DNA of 64,000 nucleotides from Paulownia fortunei (lineage: Eukaryota; Streptophyta; Magnoliopsida; Lamiales; Paulowniaceae): positions 13,348,841 through 13,412,840 of the forward strand of contig CM033116.1 of assembly GCA_019321725.1 (NCBI GenBank), written 5' to 3'. Both the position numbers and the translations under genes were made by a program. Shown piece after piece: positions 12,885-25,341 of the stretch. Within the stretch, counting starts at the first letter, position 1. The number at the start of each line of letters is the position of its first letter. The notes beneath the pieces were generated by a model. It searched no databases, was not told the DNA's origin, and saw nothing but the letters and a program-made list of their open reading frames with translations.

Positions 12885-14268
12885 ATGTAAATCTTAGTGG
12901 CCTATTTTATCCTATAAAATTGGTCACTTTATTTATTTACCTATAAATATGTTAATTAAATAAATCATATTTATTTAATTTATTCTCTTCATACTTTAGT
13001 GGGCTTCTTAAGTGATCCACATTTATTTTGGGCTTGGACTCAAAAATTCCCAAATCAATTCAATTGATTCAATCCCAATTTAATCAATCCAATTGATTAA
13101 TTTAATTTACTCCAATTGGGCTTCCTAATCAAATTAGGTCCAATTAAATAATCCAATTACTTAATTGAATAATTTAATTTAACTATTAAATTAAATAGAA
13201 CCCTTAATTAATTAATTGATCAGTATTAATTAATTAATTTCCAACCATTGGATAAAATCTAAAATTAAAAATGTTACATTTCATAAAGATGTGTGACCCT
13301 CTTAGGTTCACTACTAAGCTAGTAGTGGGTTTGCAACATTTGCAACTTATGAATAACAATTATTCCAATTAATTAATCCAATTAATTAATCCGCTTGGAA
13401 TCAACTCCTTAATTTCAAGAACCTCACTATCCATGAAAACACCTAGCAAGTAATCATGGCAAACTAGTCTTAGGTGAAATAGCGAGTAAACCTATTTCAG
13501 TTGCGAGTACCATACACGTACGGTCCTTTCGACAGCTAATCTCCTGATTGAATCTAAGGCATGGATTATAAGTCGAAACCCTAAATGATTCAATTGTTGT
13601 GATCCCATTTCAAGTTCCAATGATTCTTGATGAATCATAATTCATTCTGCCTTTGCCAAGGTCTTTGAATCACGAACTATGAAAACACAGGAGATTCCCT
13701 TGTTTAAAAAAAAAAAAAAACAAGTGTCGAATTCTATGTTGGCCACTGACAAACCTCCATGCACACCAGTGCAACACCCAACATACCCCCTTTGTGATTG
13801 TCAAGCGATCAGAAGATATATCAAAGTGTTGTAGGATGCACACAAGGCTACCATCGTGCCTCAAGTCTAAGGACTAGTCGTGTACTATCGCAACACAGAA
13901 ATTCTTATTTCGACGGGCAAAGCCTCCAACTAAGAATTTCTTGCGGGCCATATTCGGTGTACTTGTTCCCTAACAAGCACCCACATATATGCACTTACGT
14001 CTCTACGCTAATGCCAATGGAATGTGACATCCTCGTCTCACGAGCATGCATTATATGTACGAGTCTTACTGAGCTATTTGATATCCCATCTCAAAAAACT
14101 CTCGACTCGGAACTTATTTAAAACCAAAGCCTTAGAGGCATGTTCCATGATCGCCATCATATGCACGACCATGCCCCGTAGCTAAATTTGGTCTAAGGAC
14201 TTTATCTAATGTGCAGAAATAAAAATGCAAGACATAAGATAAGAAAATGCCATTTTATTAATATGATT
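12885..14268 (-). mobile_element. 5' part of the 5' LTR of element A
   Basis: Matches the B LTR in the minus orientation but lacks its first 80 bp and about the last 750 bp. It contains the TTAATTAATTAA-rich stretch near 13200-13240 and a run of about 16 A at 13707-13722. Confidence 0.75.
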
Positions 14269-14929
14269 AATGTAGTCTCAAATTAGTCCACATACAATAG
14301 AAGAGTAAAAAAAAGAAGAGTTCTTGAAAGATTTGGAATCCTTCAAGATAAGGTTTTGAAGTAGTTCAAAATAGAAAAACTTTCCAAGAGTTGGAAAATG
14401 ATTAAAATTTTCAACCCTATATATATCAGGGATGAAAATTACATAATTCAATTCAAAAATTTGAGCAAAAATATTTTGTTTAAAGTCTTCTATTTTTACT
14501 CTTCAAGAAAAAAGAAAAGAAAAAAAAAAGAAAATCAGTTTCTTGTTATTTTCTTCATATTATTGTTTCAAGAACATAAAGAATCAATCTTTATTGTTCT
14601 TGAAAATATACTCCGGTTCTAGATTAGTAAACAATTAAAAGGATACTAGCGAATCCTTTTGATTGGTGTTGCTTTCCGTATCGTGGACCTGATAGAGGGG
14701 AGACACTTGGATCCCTGCGAGTTCTGATAGTCCAGGATAAGCAATTGATTGCTTCATTCCTACAACAACGGAGTGCACGAAAGGTATAATCCGATTTTAT
14801 ATTTTTATATATATTCACTTGAATAAGCGCGATCGTTAAAATCGCTTTCGAATCAAAGGGGTTAAATTTATATTTGATAAAATTTTAATTTTCCGCTGCG
14901 TATACCCCTGTGATTATAGCGAACCAACA
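14263..14929 (+). mobile_element. Inverted 3' part of the LTR in element A
   Basis: Matches 58033-58694 of the C LTR in plus orientation, including the TATATATA promoter-like block and the terminal CAACA. It meets the minus-oriented piece at ATGATT, present in both parents at the join. Confidence 0.75.
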
Positions 14930-15509
14930 AAGACCCATGCCTCCATAACCTTCACATTAATCTGATCATAGAAATCTACAAGAATTAATAGCAAAGAAAG
15001 TTTGACTTTATAGTCTTTTGAATGCTTCCAACATGAACTTACAGCACAAGTTGACAACCAACTATAAAAGATAATCTCAATGAGTTTTCTCTTACCAGTT
15101 TATTTTTATATCCATTATGACCTGATCATGAACACAAAGTGCATAAATTAATGTATACATTACTCAAAAAATAGACATTGATTGTAACAAAATAATTAAT
15201 ATAGTTATTAAATATACATTGGTCATAATTCATCACCACTAATCATTCAAAATATCTAGTAACACAGTAAGTATCTTTTAGTATATACTAACCAAGTCAC
15301 AATACAAATTCAAGCAAAATAAATAATTTAAGAAGAACAATTGTAAAAATCAAGTTCTATAAATTCTTGTACTTTGGATACTTTGTAGAATAATATCATG
15401 GTCATCTTGTAATCCAGACATGCAAGTGCTAATCTTGTAACAAAGTGAACTTGACAAAATTCTATAAATGCCTCTCAATATCCAATTACTATATATCTGT
15501 AATCCACAT
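14930..15509. other. AT-rich spacer inside the nested complex
   Basis: Starts with AAGAC, the second flank of A. No gene or LTR recognised. It is probably decayed sequence of F or D that lay at A's insertion site. Confidence 0.35.
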
Positions 15510-16681
15510 AGGAATTGATTATGATGAAACCTTTTTGCTAGTATCGATGCTTAAATCCATTCAGATACTGCTTGCTATATCAACATATTATGACTATAAG
15601 ATATGGCAAATGGATATGAAGACTGTCTTTCTTAATAAGAATATTAAGAAAGAGATCTATATGAGGTAGCCTGAGGGCTTCATATCCAGAGGGAGCGAGC
15701 AAAAGGTTTACAAACTCAAGAGATCCATTTATGGACTCAAGCAGGCTTTCCAAAGTTGGAACATTCGATTTGATGATACAATCAAAACATTTGATTTCCA
15801 TAAAAACCCGAATGAACTTTGTGTCTACAAGAAAGTTAGTAGGAGTACAGTTATATTTGTTGTGATATATGTTGATGACATCCTACTCATTGGGAATGAT
15901 GTAGGGATATTGTAGTTAACAAAAACTTGGTTGTCTAACTAATTCTCCATGAACAATTTAGGAGATGCATTATTTATCCTTGGTATAAAGATCCATAGAT
16001 ATAAATCTACAAAAATGATTGGATTGTCCCAATCTACGTATATAGATAAGATGCTAAAGAAGTTTAGCATGAAGGAATCCAAGAGGAGATTTCTGCCAAT
16101 AAGTCATGGCATCTCTCTCTCGAAGTCTAAGTTACCTAAGACTCCCGAGGAGAGAGAAATGATGACTCGCATATCTTATGCATCCACTATTGGGAGCATA
16201 ATGTATGGTATGCTATGTACAAGGCCTAATGCTACACATGCTCTGAGTATCACGAGCAGATATCAGTCTAATCCAGGCGAGGAGCACTAAAAATTTGTAT
16301 AGATAATCTTGAATTACATAAGGACTAAGGATATCTTCCTTGTATACATGGTAAAGAATTAAAACTAGAATATTATATTAATTCTAGTTTCTAGTCAAAT
16401 ATAGATGACTCCAAGTTAATGTCTGGATTTATATTCACCTTGAATGGTGGTATGGTCAAATGGAATAGTTCCAAATAAGAGACGATTGCAGACTCCACCA
16501 CAGAGGCTTAATATATCATTACATGTGATGCAGCGAATGAAGTTATTTGGATAAGGAACTTCATCCAAGAGTTAGGTATAGTTCCATCTATCATTTAATA
16601 TACTGTGATAATAATAGAGTTAGTGCACAAGCGAAAGAGTAGAGGTCTCATCAACAATCCAAGCACATCATGAGATGATAC
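15510..16681 (+). pseudogene. RT/RNase H of outer copia element D, left part
   Basis: Plus-strand RT starts abruptly at the DYDETF motif with no gag, protease or integrase before it. It continues through YDYKIWQMD, RSIYGLKQA, YVDDILLIGND, SRYQSNPGEEH and into RNase H. Several stops (for example TAG replacing Gln before PEGF, TAG before the WLSN region) and small deletions break it. It is interrupted at 16681 by element B and resumes at 24667. It is clearly more diverged from A than B and C are. Confidence 0.85.
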
Positions 16682-17576
16682 TGTTGGGTTCACTATAATC
16701 GTAGGGGTATACCCAACGGAAAATTAAAATTTTTATCAAACGTAAATTTAACCCCTTTAATTCGAAAGTGATTTTAACAATCGCGCTTATTCAAGTGAAT
16801 ATATAAATAAATATAAATTTGGATTATACCTTTCGTGCACTCCGGTTGTTGTAGGGAATGAAGCAATCAATTGCTTATCCTGGACTATCAAAACTCGCAG
16901 GGATCCAAGTATCTCCCCTCTATCAGGTCCACGATACAGAAGAGCAACACCAATCAAAATGATTCGCTAGTATCCTTTTTTGTTTACTAATCTAAAACCG
17001 GAGTATATTTTCAAAAACAATAAAGATTGATTCTTTAAATTCTTGAAACAATAATATGAAGAGAATAACAAGAAAATGATTTTCTTTTTCTTTCTTTTCT
17101 TTTCTTAGAGAGTAAAAATATAAAACTTTAAACAAAATATTTTTTTTAAATTTTTTTTTTGAATTGATTATGTAATTTTCATCCCTCATATATATAGGGC
17201 TGAAAATTTTAATCATTTTCTAACTCTTGGAAAGTTTTTCAAATTTAAACTACTTCAAAATCTTATCTTGGAAGGATTCCAAATCTTCCAAAAACTTTTC
17301 TCTTTTTCTCTCTCCTATTGTATGTGGACTAATTTGAGACTACATTAATCATCAAAATTATCTACATACATTGTTGATATTAATTTGAACTTTTTAAATA
17401 ATATCAAGATAGATATATATCATATATATACTATAATTATATTTATACATAAATTAAATCTTAGTGGCCTATTTTATCCCATAAAATTGGTCACTTATAT
17501 TTATTTATCTATAAATATGTTAATTAAATACATCATAATTATTTAATTTATTCTCTTCATACTTTAGTGGGCTTCT
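16682..17576 (-). mobile_element. 3' LTR remnant of element B
   Basis: The last roughly 895 bp of the LTR, ending CA at 16682. Its upper end is fused to RNase H at 17572-17576 through the shared pentamer CTTCT. It differs from B's own 5' LTR at many sites, mostly transitions, so B is not recent. Confidence 0.8.
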
Positions 17577-20500
17577 CCTGGATTGGACTGATATCTGCTC
17601 GTGACACTCAGAGCATGTGCTATATCAAGCCTTGTACATAACATTGCATTATGCTCCCTATTGCAGAAGCATAAGGTATGCGAGCCATCCTTTCTCTCTC
17701 TTCAGGTGTCTTAGGAGACATAACTTTAAAGAGTGAAACCCCATGACTCATAGGCAGAAATCCTCTCTTGGATTCCTCCATGCTAAACTTTTTTAGCACT
17801 TTATCTATGTACATGGACTGGGATAGTCCGATCATCCTTCTGGATCTATCTCTATAGATCTTTATCCCTAGGATAAAAGATGTATCTCCCAAGTCATTCA
17901 TGAAAAACTGATTAGATAACCAAGTTCTCGTTGACTGCAACATCCCTACATCATTCCCAATGAGTAGGATGTCATCAACGTAGAGCACAACAAATGTAAC
18001 TGCACTCCCACTAACCTTCTTGTAGACACATGGTTCATCTAGGTTCTTATGAAAGTCAAACGTTTAGATCATTTCATTAAACCGGATATTCCAACTCCTC
18101 GAAGATTGTTTGAGTCCATAAATGGATCTCTGGAGCTTGCAAACCTTTTGCTTGCTTCCGCTGGATATAAAGCCTTCGAGTTGCTTCATATAGATCTCTT
18201 CCTTAATGTTTCTATTAAGGAAAGCGGTCTTCATATCCATTTGCCATATCTCATAGTCATAATATGCAAATATGGCTAATAGTATCCGTATGAATTTAAG
18301 CATCGCTACTGGTGAAAAAGTTTCCTCATAATTAATTTCTTGCTTTTGAGTATAACCTTTTACTACCAATCATGCCTTATAGGTCTCTACCTCTCCATCT
18401 ACTTCAAGCTTCTGCTTGTAGACCCATTTGCAGCCAATAGGAATAATTTCTTATGTTGGGTCCACCAAAGTCCATACCTTGTTGGAGTACATAGAGTCTA
18501 TTTCAGACTGCATAGCTTTTTGCCACTTTTTCGAGTCGATGTCAGACATCGCCTCTCCATAGCTTCTTAGATCATTATCCAACGGGAGTCCCTCTTCTTT
18601 GTTCTCTAACAATAAGTTGTACCTCTTAGGTACTTTTGAGATCCTTTCGGATCTTCGAAGAGATTATGTCTTAGAGGGTCCAGCATCAGCTGGTGTACCA
18701 TTTACTATGTCAGTTGGGGTGTTCTGTGGTTCTTGAACCTCTTCAAGTTCTACGACATTGCCACTTCCATCTGAAAGAAATTCTTCTTCAAGGAAGATAG
18801 CATTCTTCGAAACAAACACCCTTTGTTCCGTGGCATCATAGAAATAGTATCTAATAGACTCCTTTGGATACCCCACAAACTTGTATAAGCTGGATCTCAT
18901 ATCCAACTTATCTCCCATTAGCTGCTTCACATAAGCAGCACACCCCCATACCCTTAGGTATTTATAGGAAGGTTTCTTTCCATACCACATTTCATGTGGT
19001 ATTTTAGGCACGGCTTTGGATGGCACCCTATTTAATAGGTGTGCCGCTGTTTCTAAGGCATAACCCCAGAATGAAAAAGGTAATGAAGTGAAGTTCATCA
19101 TAGATCGAACCATGTCCAACAAGGTTCGATTCCTGCGTTCCGCAACTCCATTAAGTTGGGGAGTAGCAGGAGGAGTCCACTGTGAGAGAATCTCATTCTC
19201 TTTTAGATAATCTAAAAATTATGTGCTTAAGTATTCACCTCCTCGATCAGATCAAAGAGTTTTTATACTTAATCCAGTTTGTTTCTCTACTTCAGTTTTG
19301 AATTTTTTGAACTTTTCAAATATTTCAGACTTTTACCTTAAAAGGTACACATAACCATACCTAGAGAAGTCATCGGTAAAGATTAAAAAGTAGTTATAGT
19401 TCCCACGGGCACTAACATTTAGTGACCTACATACATCTGTATGGATCAAATCCAATAAATGCTTGGCTTGCTCCACTTGTCCAACAAATGGAGATTTGGT
19501 CATCTTTTCTTTGAGGCAAGATTCACAAGTTGGTAGTTCTTGCTCTTTCGTTAGATCAAGGAATTGTACCAATTTGTTAATCTTTTTCTCAGAAATATGT
19601 CCTAATCTTGCGTGCCACAGGCTCATTGAACTATGATTATCTAATTTTATTTTATTTTGTTGAATTGTGAAAATGGGGTTATGGGAGTAAATAGTATATA
19701 AATAATTCGTCAAAGAACCAGAATATATAAAATCAGAACATTTGAAAATGGAACAATTTCCATTCTCAATGGTAAAATCTAAAACCTTCTCTATCCAAAA
19801 CTAGAATAGAGATAATGTTCTTAATTATATTCGGAACAAAAAGACAATTATTTAAAACTATTACATAACCATTCTCTAAAGCCAGATTAACGGTCCTTAT
19901 AGCTAATGCAGCAACTCTTGCTCTATTTCCCATCCTAAGGACCGTCTCTCCTCCATCCAGCTTTCTACTTCTTGCCATCATCTGCAAATCATTATAAATA
20001 TGTGAGCCACAACCGATATCTAATACCCAAGAAGTATTGTTAACCGACAAGTTAACTTCAACAAAATATATACCTGAACTCTTCAGGCTTGCAAGATACT
20101 CCTTGTAATTCCTCTTCCAGTGCCCTGGTTTGCCACAGTAATAGCACTTGTCATTGGCTTGAGAAGAAACCTTTTTAACACCGCCCTTAGCTTTCAACTT
20201 GTTGGGTTTAGAGGAACCCTTTCCTTTCTTGGGCTTTTTAGCCTTTGATCCGGAAGAAGATCCAACAAGCATAACCGGCTTGTCCTATTTCATGATGGAC
20301 TCAGCCGTCTTTAACATGTTCACAAGCTCAGCGAGACTAGTCTCTATGTTGTGCATGTTAAAGTTGACAACAAAGGTGTCAAATGATGGAGGTAGAGACT
20401 GTAGCAGAAGGTCCGTATAAAGTTCGTTCTCCATAATAACTCCAAGGGACACCAGCCTTTCAATAAGGGCTATCATCTTCAATCCATGATCATGAACTGA

Positions 20501-20881
20501 AGAGCCCTCAGTCATACAACATCTGAAAAGCTCTTTTGAGATCTAATATCTCGTATGCCGAGTTCTTTCACCATACAACTCTTGTAGGTGAATGAGAATC
20601 CCATAAGCAGTATCTTGATCCTCGTTCTGCCTCTGCAGCTCATTTGACATCGATGCCAGTATGTAGCATCGAGCCTGCAGATTGTCATCAACATGACGTA
20701 AGTAATTTGCATAATCCTCTTAAGTAATATCCTCCGGTGGTACCGAATGAGGCGTAGTGTCGAGGACATATGCCATCTTCTCCGACTGAAGAACTATCTT
20801 TAGGTTTCTTAGCTAATCGACAAAGTTTGGTTCAGTTAATTTATTTTGTTCAATGATTGTTGTAAGTGGATTCTTTGCCAT
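17572..20881 (-). pseudogene. Decayed copia gag-pol of element B
   Basis: Minus strand, start at ATG 20881. Gag (about 20881-20285), CCHC knuckle (near 20155-20112), protease (Asp-Ile-Gly instead of Asp-Thr-Gly near 20020), integrase (HARLGHIS, CESCLKEK, TDDFSRY), RT (YDYEIWQMD, YVDDILLIGND) and the very start of RNase H are recognisable. There are many disabling changes, for example Trp to TAG in early gag and a stop where gag meets the Lys-rich region. RNase H beyond the SRYQSNPGE segment is deleted. No function is expected. Confidence 0.85.
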
Positions 20882-22412
20882 TTTAGTAGAATAATCTACA
20901 AAACATGCACGAAGCAGAAAATAAGTAAATTATGGGAAAAACATATTCATTTAATATAAGATTTTTAATACTAAATATCTCCCACTATTTTTTTCAAATT
21001 CCATCACCCCTAATGGAATTTCGGGAAATCAAAATTTCTAGTGAGCTTGAGGTCCAACGGAAATATTTCACACCCCAATTTTATGAGCCCATGAAATATT
21101 TTTATCGGTAGTCAACTCTTTGACGATTGCATCACTATACAACCCTCAAGTTTATTTTGCGTCACCTCTTCTCATATACCCTAATTATATGAGCCCATAT
21201 AATACTAAGTGTCAAACAATACCCATCAAATATTCGTGTAGATAGAGCATCAAGATGTCCCACGACTCATGGCCAACATAATGATAACTCCATCCCACAA
21301 GCATTTCAATGCTTGGTAGAGATCATAGCTTTCCAACACAAGACCACCCACGACTCATGGTCAGTGATCAAGTGCGATAGCGGTCGTCGTGTCTTTATCT
21401 TTGATGGTAGGCATGGAATGATAGGTCCTACCTAACTTGTCCATTTTTGTTTGAAATCGAATTTTCAAAAAATTCTTTTACTTAATTTTAATAAATTAAG
21501 TAGGGTTTAATTTTATCCAAGACCTTATCATAATTTAAATTAGGTTGGTTATTTAATGCATGACATCATAATATCATTCTGCAAGTATAAAAGCATTAAA
21601 TAAAATCCTAAGCATGCATCTAATACATACTTAAATAAATGGATGATCATGAACCAGTCCTATGCGGTTCATTTGAGCCAAAAATAAACCTAAGGTCAAT
21701 CTAAGGGTAATAAAATGGAATAGAACCTACTCTATTACATAATTGTATCCCATACAAACATGGGCCTTCTTTTTTATTCTCATTCGTCTTCCAAAGAAAA
21801 AGAAAAACCTTACCATCTATTCTACTCTCTTTACAGAAAATAAAATAACTTACATAAATAAAATAAGAGGCTCGCAGACCCCATTTTAAAACCCAAAAAT
21901 ATTAAATAAAACCAATCACATTGATCCAATGACTCATGATCATCCCATACATGCTCATAATTAACATCATATGTAATTATCAAATCATGTAAATTTACCA
22001 AATTGTTAAACGCAAATTTTCTTTTAACTTGGTATAATTTTTAATTGTTTGAAAAATAATTTTTCTTCGAAAAATAATTTTTCAGAAATAATTAAAATTA
22101 ATATTTAATTTTAATATTCCAAAAAATAAAAAAAGGACCCGGAATGACACGACGAGCAGCACCAGCCCGTGGGCGGGCCGGCACCCACTGCCAGGTGCCT
22201 GCGCGCGCAGCCATCGGGTATCTAACACCCGACGCTGTGTCATCAATTTTTTTTTATTTTCATATTTAAACAATTTAAATAAGCAATTAAAATTATTCCA
22301 ATTAAAAATTTCTGAAAATATGCAAAATCAAATTTTACATAATTAACATGAATTTAAACAATTTAAAAATATGTATTCATAAATTCAAAATTCACTAAAT
22401 AAGCGAAATCGT
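20882..22412 (-). mobile_element. Leader of element B
   Basis: Untranslated leader of about 1.5 kb, collinear with that of C. It includes a GC-rich block at 22136-22245 that is roughly half the length of the one in C. Confidence 0.75.
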
Positions 22413-22425
22413 GGTTCTGATACCA
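22413..22425 (-). other. Primer binding site of element B
   Basis: Minus strand TGGTATCAGAACC, one base from the LTR end and one mismatch from the initiator-Met tRNA site TGGTATCAGAGCC. Confidence 0.8.
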
Positions 22426-22426
22426 C

Positions 22427-24661
22427 TGTTGGGTTCGCTATAATTGCAGGGGCATACGCAGCGAAAAATTAAAATTTTTATCAAATATAAATTTAACCCT
22501 TTTGATTCGAAAGCGATCTTAACGATTGCGCTTATTCAAGTGAATATATAAATAAATATAAAATCGGATTATACCTTTCGTGCACTCCGGTTGTTGTAAG
22601 AAATGAAGCAATCAATTGCTTATCCTGGACTATTAGAACTCGCAGGGATCCAAGTGTCTCCCCTCTATCAGATCCACGATACAGAAAAGCAACACCAATC
22701 AAAATGATTCGCTAGTATCCTTTTTTGTTTACTAATCTAGAAACGAAGTATATTTTCAAGAACAATAAAGATTGATTCTTTAAGTTTTTGAAATAATAAT
22801 ATGAAAAGAATAACAAGAAACTGATTTTCTTTTTCTTTCTTTTTTTTTCTAGAAGAGTAAAAATAGAAGATTTTAAACAAATATATTTTTTTTTAAATTT
22901 TTTTTTTTGAATTGATTATATAATTTTCATCACTCATATATATAGGGCTGAAAATTTTAATCATTTTTCAACTCTTGGAAAGTTTTTCAATTTTGAACTA
23001 TTTCGAAACCTTATCTTGGAAGGATTTTAAATCTTCCAAAAACTCTTTTCTTTTTCTCTCTCCTATTGTATGTGGACTAATTTGAGACTAAATTAATCAT
23101 CAAAATTGTCTACATACATTATTGATATTAATTTGAACTTTTCAAATAATATCAAGATAGATATATATATATATATATATACTATAATTATATTTATACA
23201 TAAATTAAATCTTAGTGATCTATTTTATCCCATAAAATTGGTCACTTATATTTATTTATCTATAAATATGTTAATTAAATAAATCATATTTATTTAATTT
23301 ATTCTTTTCATACTTTAGTTGGCTTCTTAAGTGATCCACATTTATTTTGGACTTGGACTTAAAAATCCCCAAATCAATTCAATTGATTCAATCCCAATTT
23401 AATCAATCCAATTGATTAATTTAATTTACTCCAATTGGGCTTCCTAATCAAATTAGGTCCAATTAAATAATCCAATTACTTAATTGAATAATTTAATTTA
23501 ACCATTAAATTAAATATAATCCTTAATTAATTAATTGATCAGTATTAATTAATTAATTTCCAGCCATTGGATAAAATCTAAAATTATAAATGTTACTTTT
23601 CATAAATATGTGTGACCCTCTTAGGTTCACTACTAAACTAGTAGTGGGTTTGCAACATTTGCAACTTATGAATAATAATTATTTTAATTAATTAATCCAA
23701 TTAATTAATCCGCTTGGAATCAACTCCTTAATTTCAAGAACCTCACTATCCATGAAAACACCTAGCAAGTAATCATGGCAAACTAGTCTTAGGTGAAATA
23801 GCGAGTAAACTTATTTCAGTTGCAAGTACCATACACGTATGATCCTTTTGACAGCTAATCTCCTGATTGAATCTAAGGCATAAATTATAAGTCGAAATCC
23901 TAAATGACTCAATAACTGTGATCCCATTTCAAGTTCCAATGATTCTTGATGAATCACAATTCATACTGCTTTGGTTAAGGTCTTTGAATCACGAACTATG
24001 AAAATACAGGAGATTCCCTTGTTTAAAAAGAAAAGTGTCGAATTCTATGTTGGCCACTGACAAACCTCCATGCACACTAGTGCAACACCCAACATACCCC
24101 CTTTGTGATTGTCAAGCAATCAAAAGATATATCAAAGTGGTGCAGGATGCATACAAGGCTACCATCGTGCCTCAAATCTAAGGACTAGTCGTGTACTATC
24201 ACAACACAAAAATTCTTATTTCGACGGGCAAAGCCTCCAACTAAGAATTTTTTGCGGGCCATATTCGGTGTACTTGTTCCCTAACAAGCACCCACATACA
24301 TGCACTTATATCTCTACGCTAATGCCAATGGAATGTGACATCCTCGTCTCACGAGCATGCATTATATGTACGAGTCTTACTGAACTATTTGATGTCCCAT
24401 CTCAAAAAGCTCTCAACTCGGAACTTATTTAAGACCAAAACTTTAGAGGCATATTCCATGATCGCCATCATATGCGCGACCATGCCCCGTAGCTAAATTT
24501 GGTCTAAGGACTTTATCTAATGTGCAGAAATAAAAAATACAAGATATAAGATAAAGAAAATGCCTTTTTATTAATATGATTCCCAATAAGATTGTCTTTA
24601 CAAAAGTAAAAGAGTATAATATATCCAATCTAATTGGAGCATTGGGCATCCTACTCTAACA
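22427..24661 (-). mobile_element. Complete 5' LTR of element B (about 2.2 kb)
   Basis: On the minus strand it starts TGTTAGAGTAGGATGCC and ends CGAACCCAACA. Collinear with the C LTR at 56498-58694. It contains an (AT)n run near 23162-23182 and the TATATATA promoter-like block near 22937-22947. Confidence 0.85.
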
Positions 24662-24666
24662 GTTAC

Positions 24667-24836
24667 CACCTGATTAGAGAGATCATTAGTAGAGGTGAGT
24701 TGTAGTGGATAGAGTCGCCTCATTAGAAAATGTACCAGACCCAATGACTAAACTTTTAGTACAGCAAGTATTCAACGAACATCTTGAGATGATAGGTCTA
24801 AGTACATGGGCAATTAGCGCTAAGGCAAGTGGAAGA
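24667..24836 (+). pseudogene. End of D RNase H and polypurine tract
   Basis: Resumes element D after B: 'cacctgattagagagatcattagtag' and so on, the conserved RNase H tail, followed by a purine-rich tract (AAGTGGAAGA) ahead of the LTR start. Confidence 0.7.
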
Positions 24837-25172
24837 TGATTAGAGTAGTGTCCAGCGCACAAATTAGATTATGCATTTTTTTACTCTTATACTTTGTAAG
24901 AGAATCTTAATTGAAACACATTAATAAAAAGTTTATTATTTATCGTATGCTTGCACTTTATTTCTGCACATTTGATAAAGTTTCTAGATCAAAATTAGCT
25001 ATGGGGCATGACCACACATATGATGGCGATCATAGAATATGCCTTTGTGGCTTGGTCTTAAACTAGTTCTGGGTCAATGGATTTTTTGAGATAGGATATC
25101 TAACAGCCTAATAAGACCTGCGCATGCGATATATGCTCACATTAGGAGAATGTCTCATTTCATGAGCATCGG
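24837..25172 (+). mobile_element. First, partial 3' LTR copy of element D
   Basis: Begins TGATTAGAGTAGTG and matches the first roughly 335 bp of the LTR at 25342. It then breaks at 'gagcatcgg' and jumps back into RNase H sequence. Confidence 0.7.
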
Positions 25173-25341
25173 TGAAAGAGCTGAATTCTCATCAACAATC
25201 TAAACACATCATAAGACTATACCACCTGATCAAAGAGATCATTGGTAGAGGCGAGTTGTAGTAGATAAAATCACCTCAGTAGAAAATATAGTAAACCCAT
25301 TAACTAAACACTGGCAATTGATGCTAGGGCAAGTGGGAGAT
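25173..25341 (+). repeat. Second copy of D RNase H tail and polypurine tract
   Basis: Starts at 'gaaagag' and repeats the D tail seen at 16631-16681 plus 24667-24836, with a deletion of about 45 bases, ending with a purine tract (AAGTGGGAGA). It preserves the empty site of the B insertion. Confidence 0.7.

Larger units (their letters stand above)
7883..14929 (-). mobile_element. Rearranged copia element A flanked by AAGAC
   Basis: The gag-pol lies on the minus strand. On its 5' side the leader is fused into the middle of an LTR (about 12885), that LTR runs to 14268, and there it switches to a plus-strand copy of the LTR 3' part ending CAACA at 14929. On its 3' side the element stops inside RNase H at 7883 with no polypurine tract or 3' LTR. 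AAGAC is found at both 7878-7882 and 14930-14934. Read on the minus strand the whole begins TG and ends CA. It is close in sequence to B and C but not structurally complete. Confidence 0.75.
16682..24661 (-). mobile_element. Copia element B nested in D
   Basis: Bounded by TG...CA LTR ends on the minus strand. Flanks are GATAC (16677-16681) and GTTAC (24662-24666), one mismatch. The sequence on both sides joins into a continuous RNase H end of D, as shown by the second copy of that stretch at 25190-25240. The 5' LTR is complete; the 3' LTR is cut to its last 0.9 kb. Confidence 0.85.

Noticed and set aside
13798..14121. 107-codon ORF, also found at 24109-24432
   Set aside because: Both copies are the same part of the LTR; shared sequence explains the shared ORF, and it lies antisense to the element.
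15445..15669. Start codon of a small gene at 15445
   Set aside because: The first roughly 20 codons are chance; the frame then runs into 5'-truncated RT of element D.
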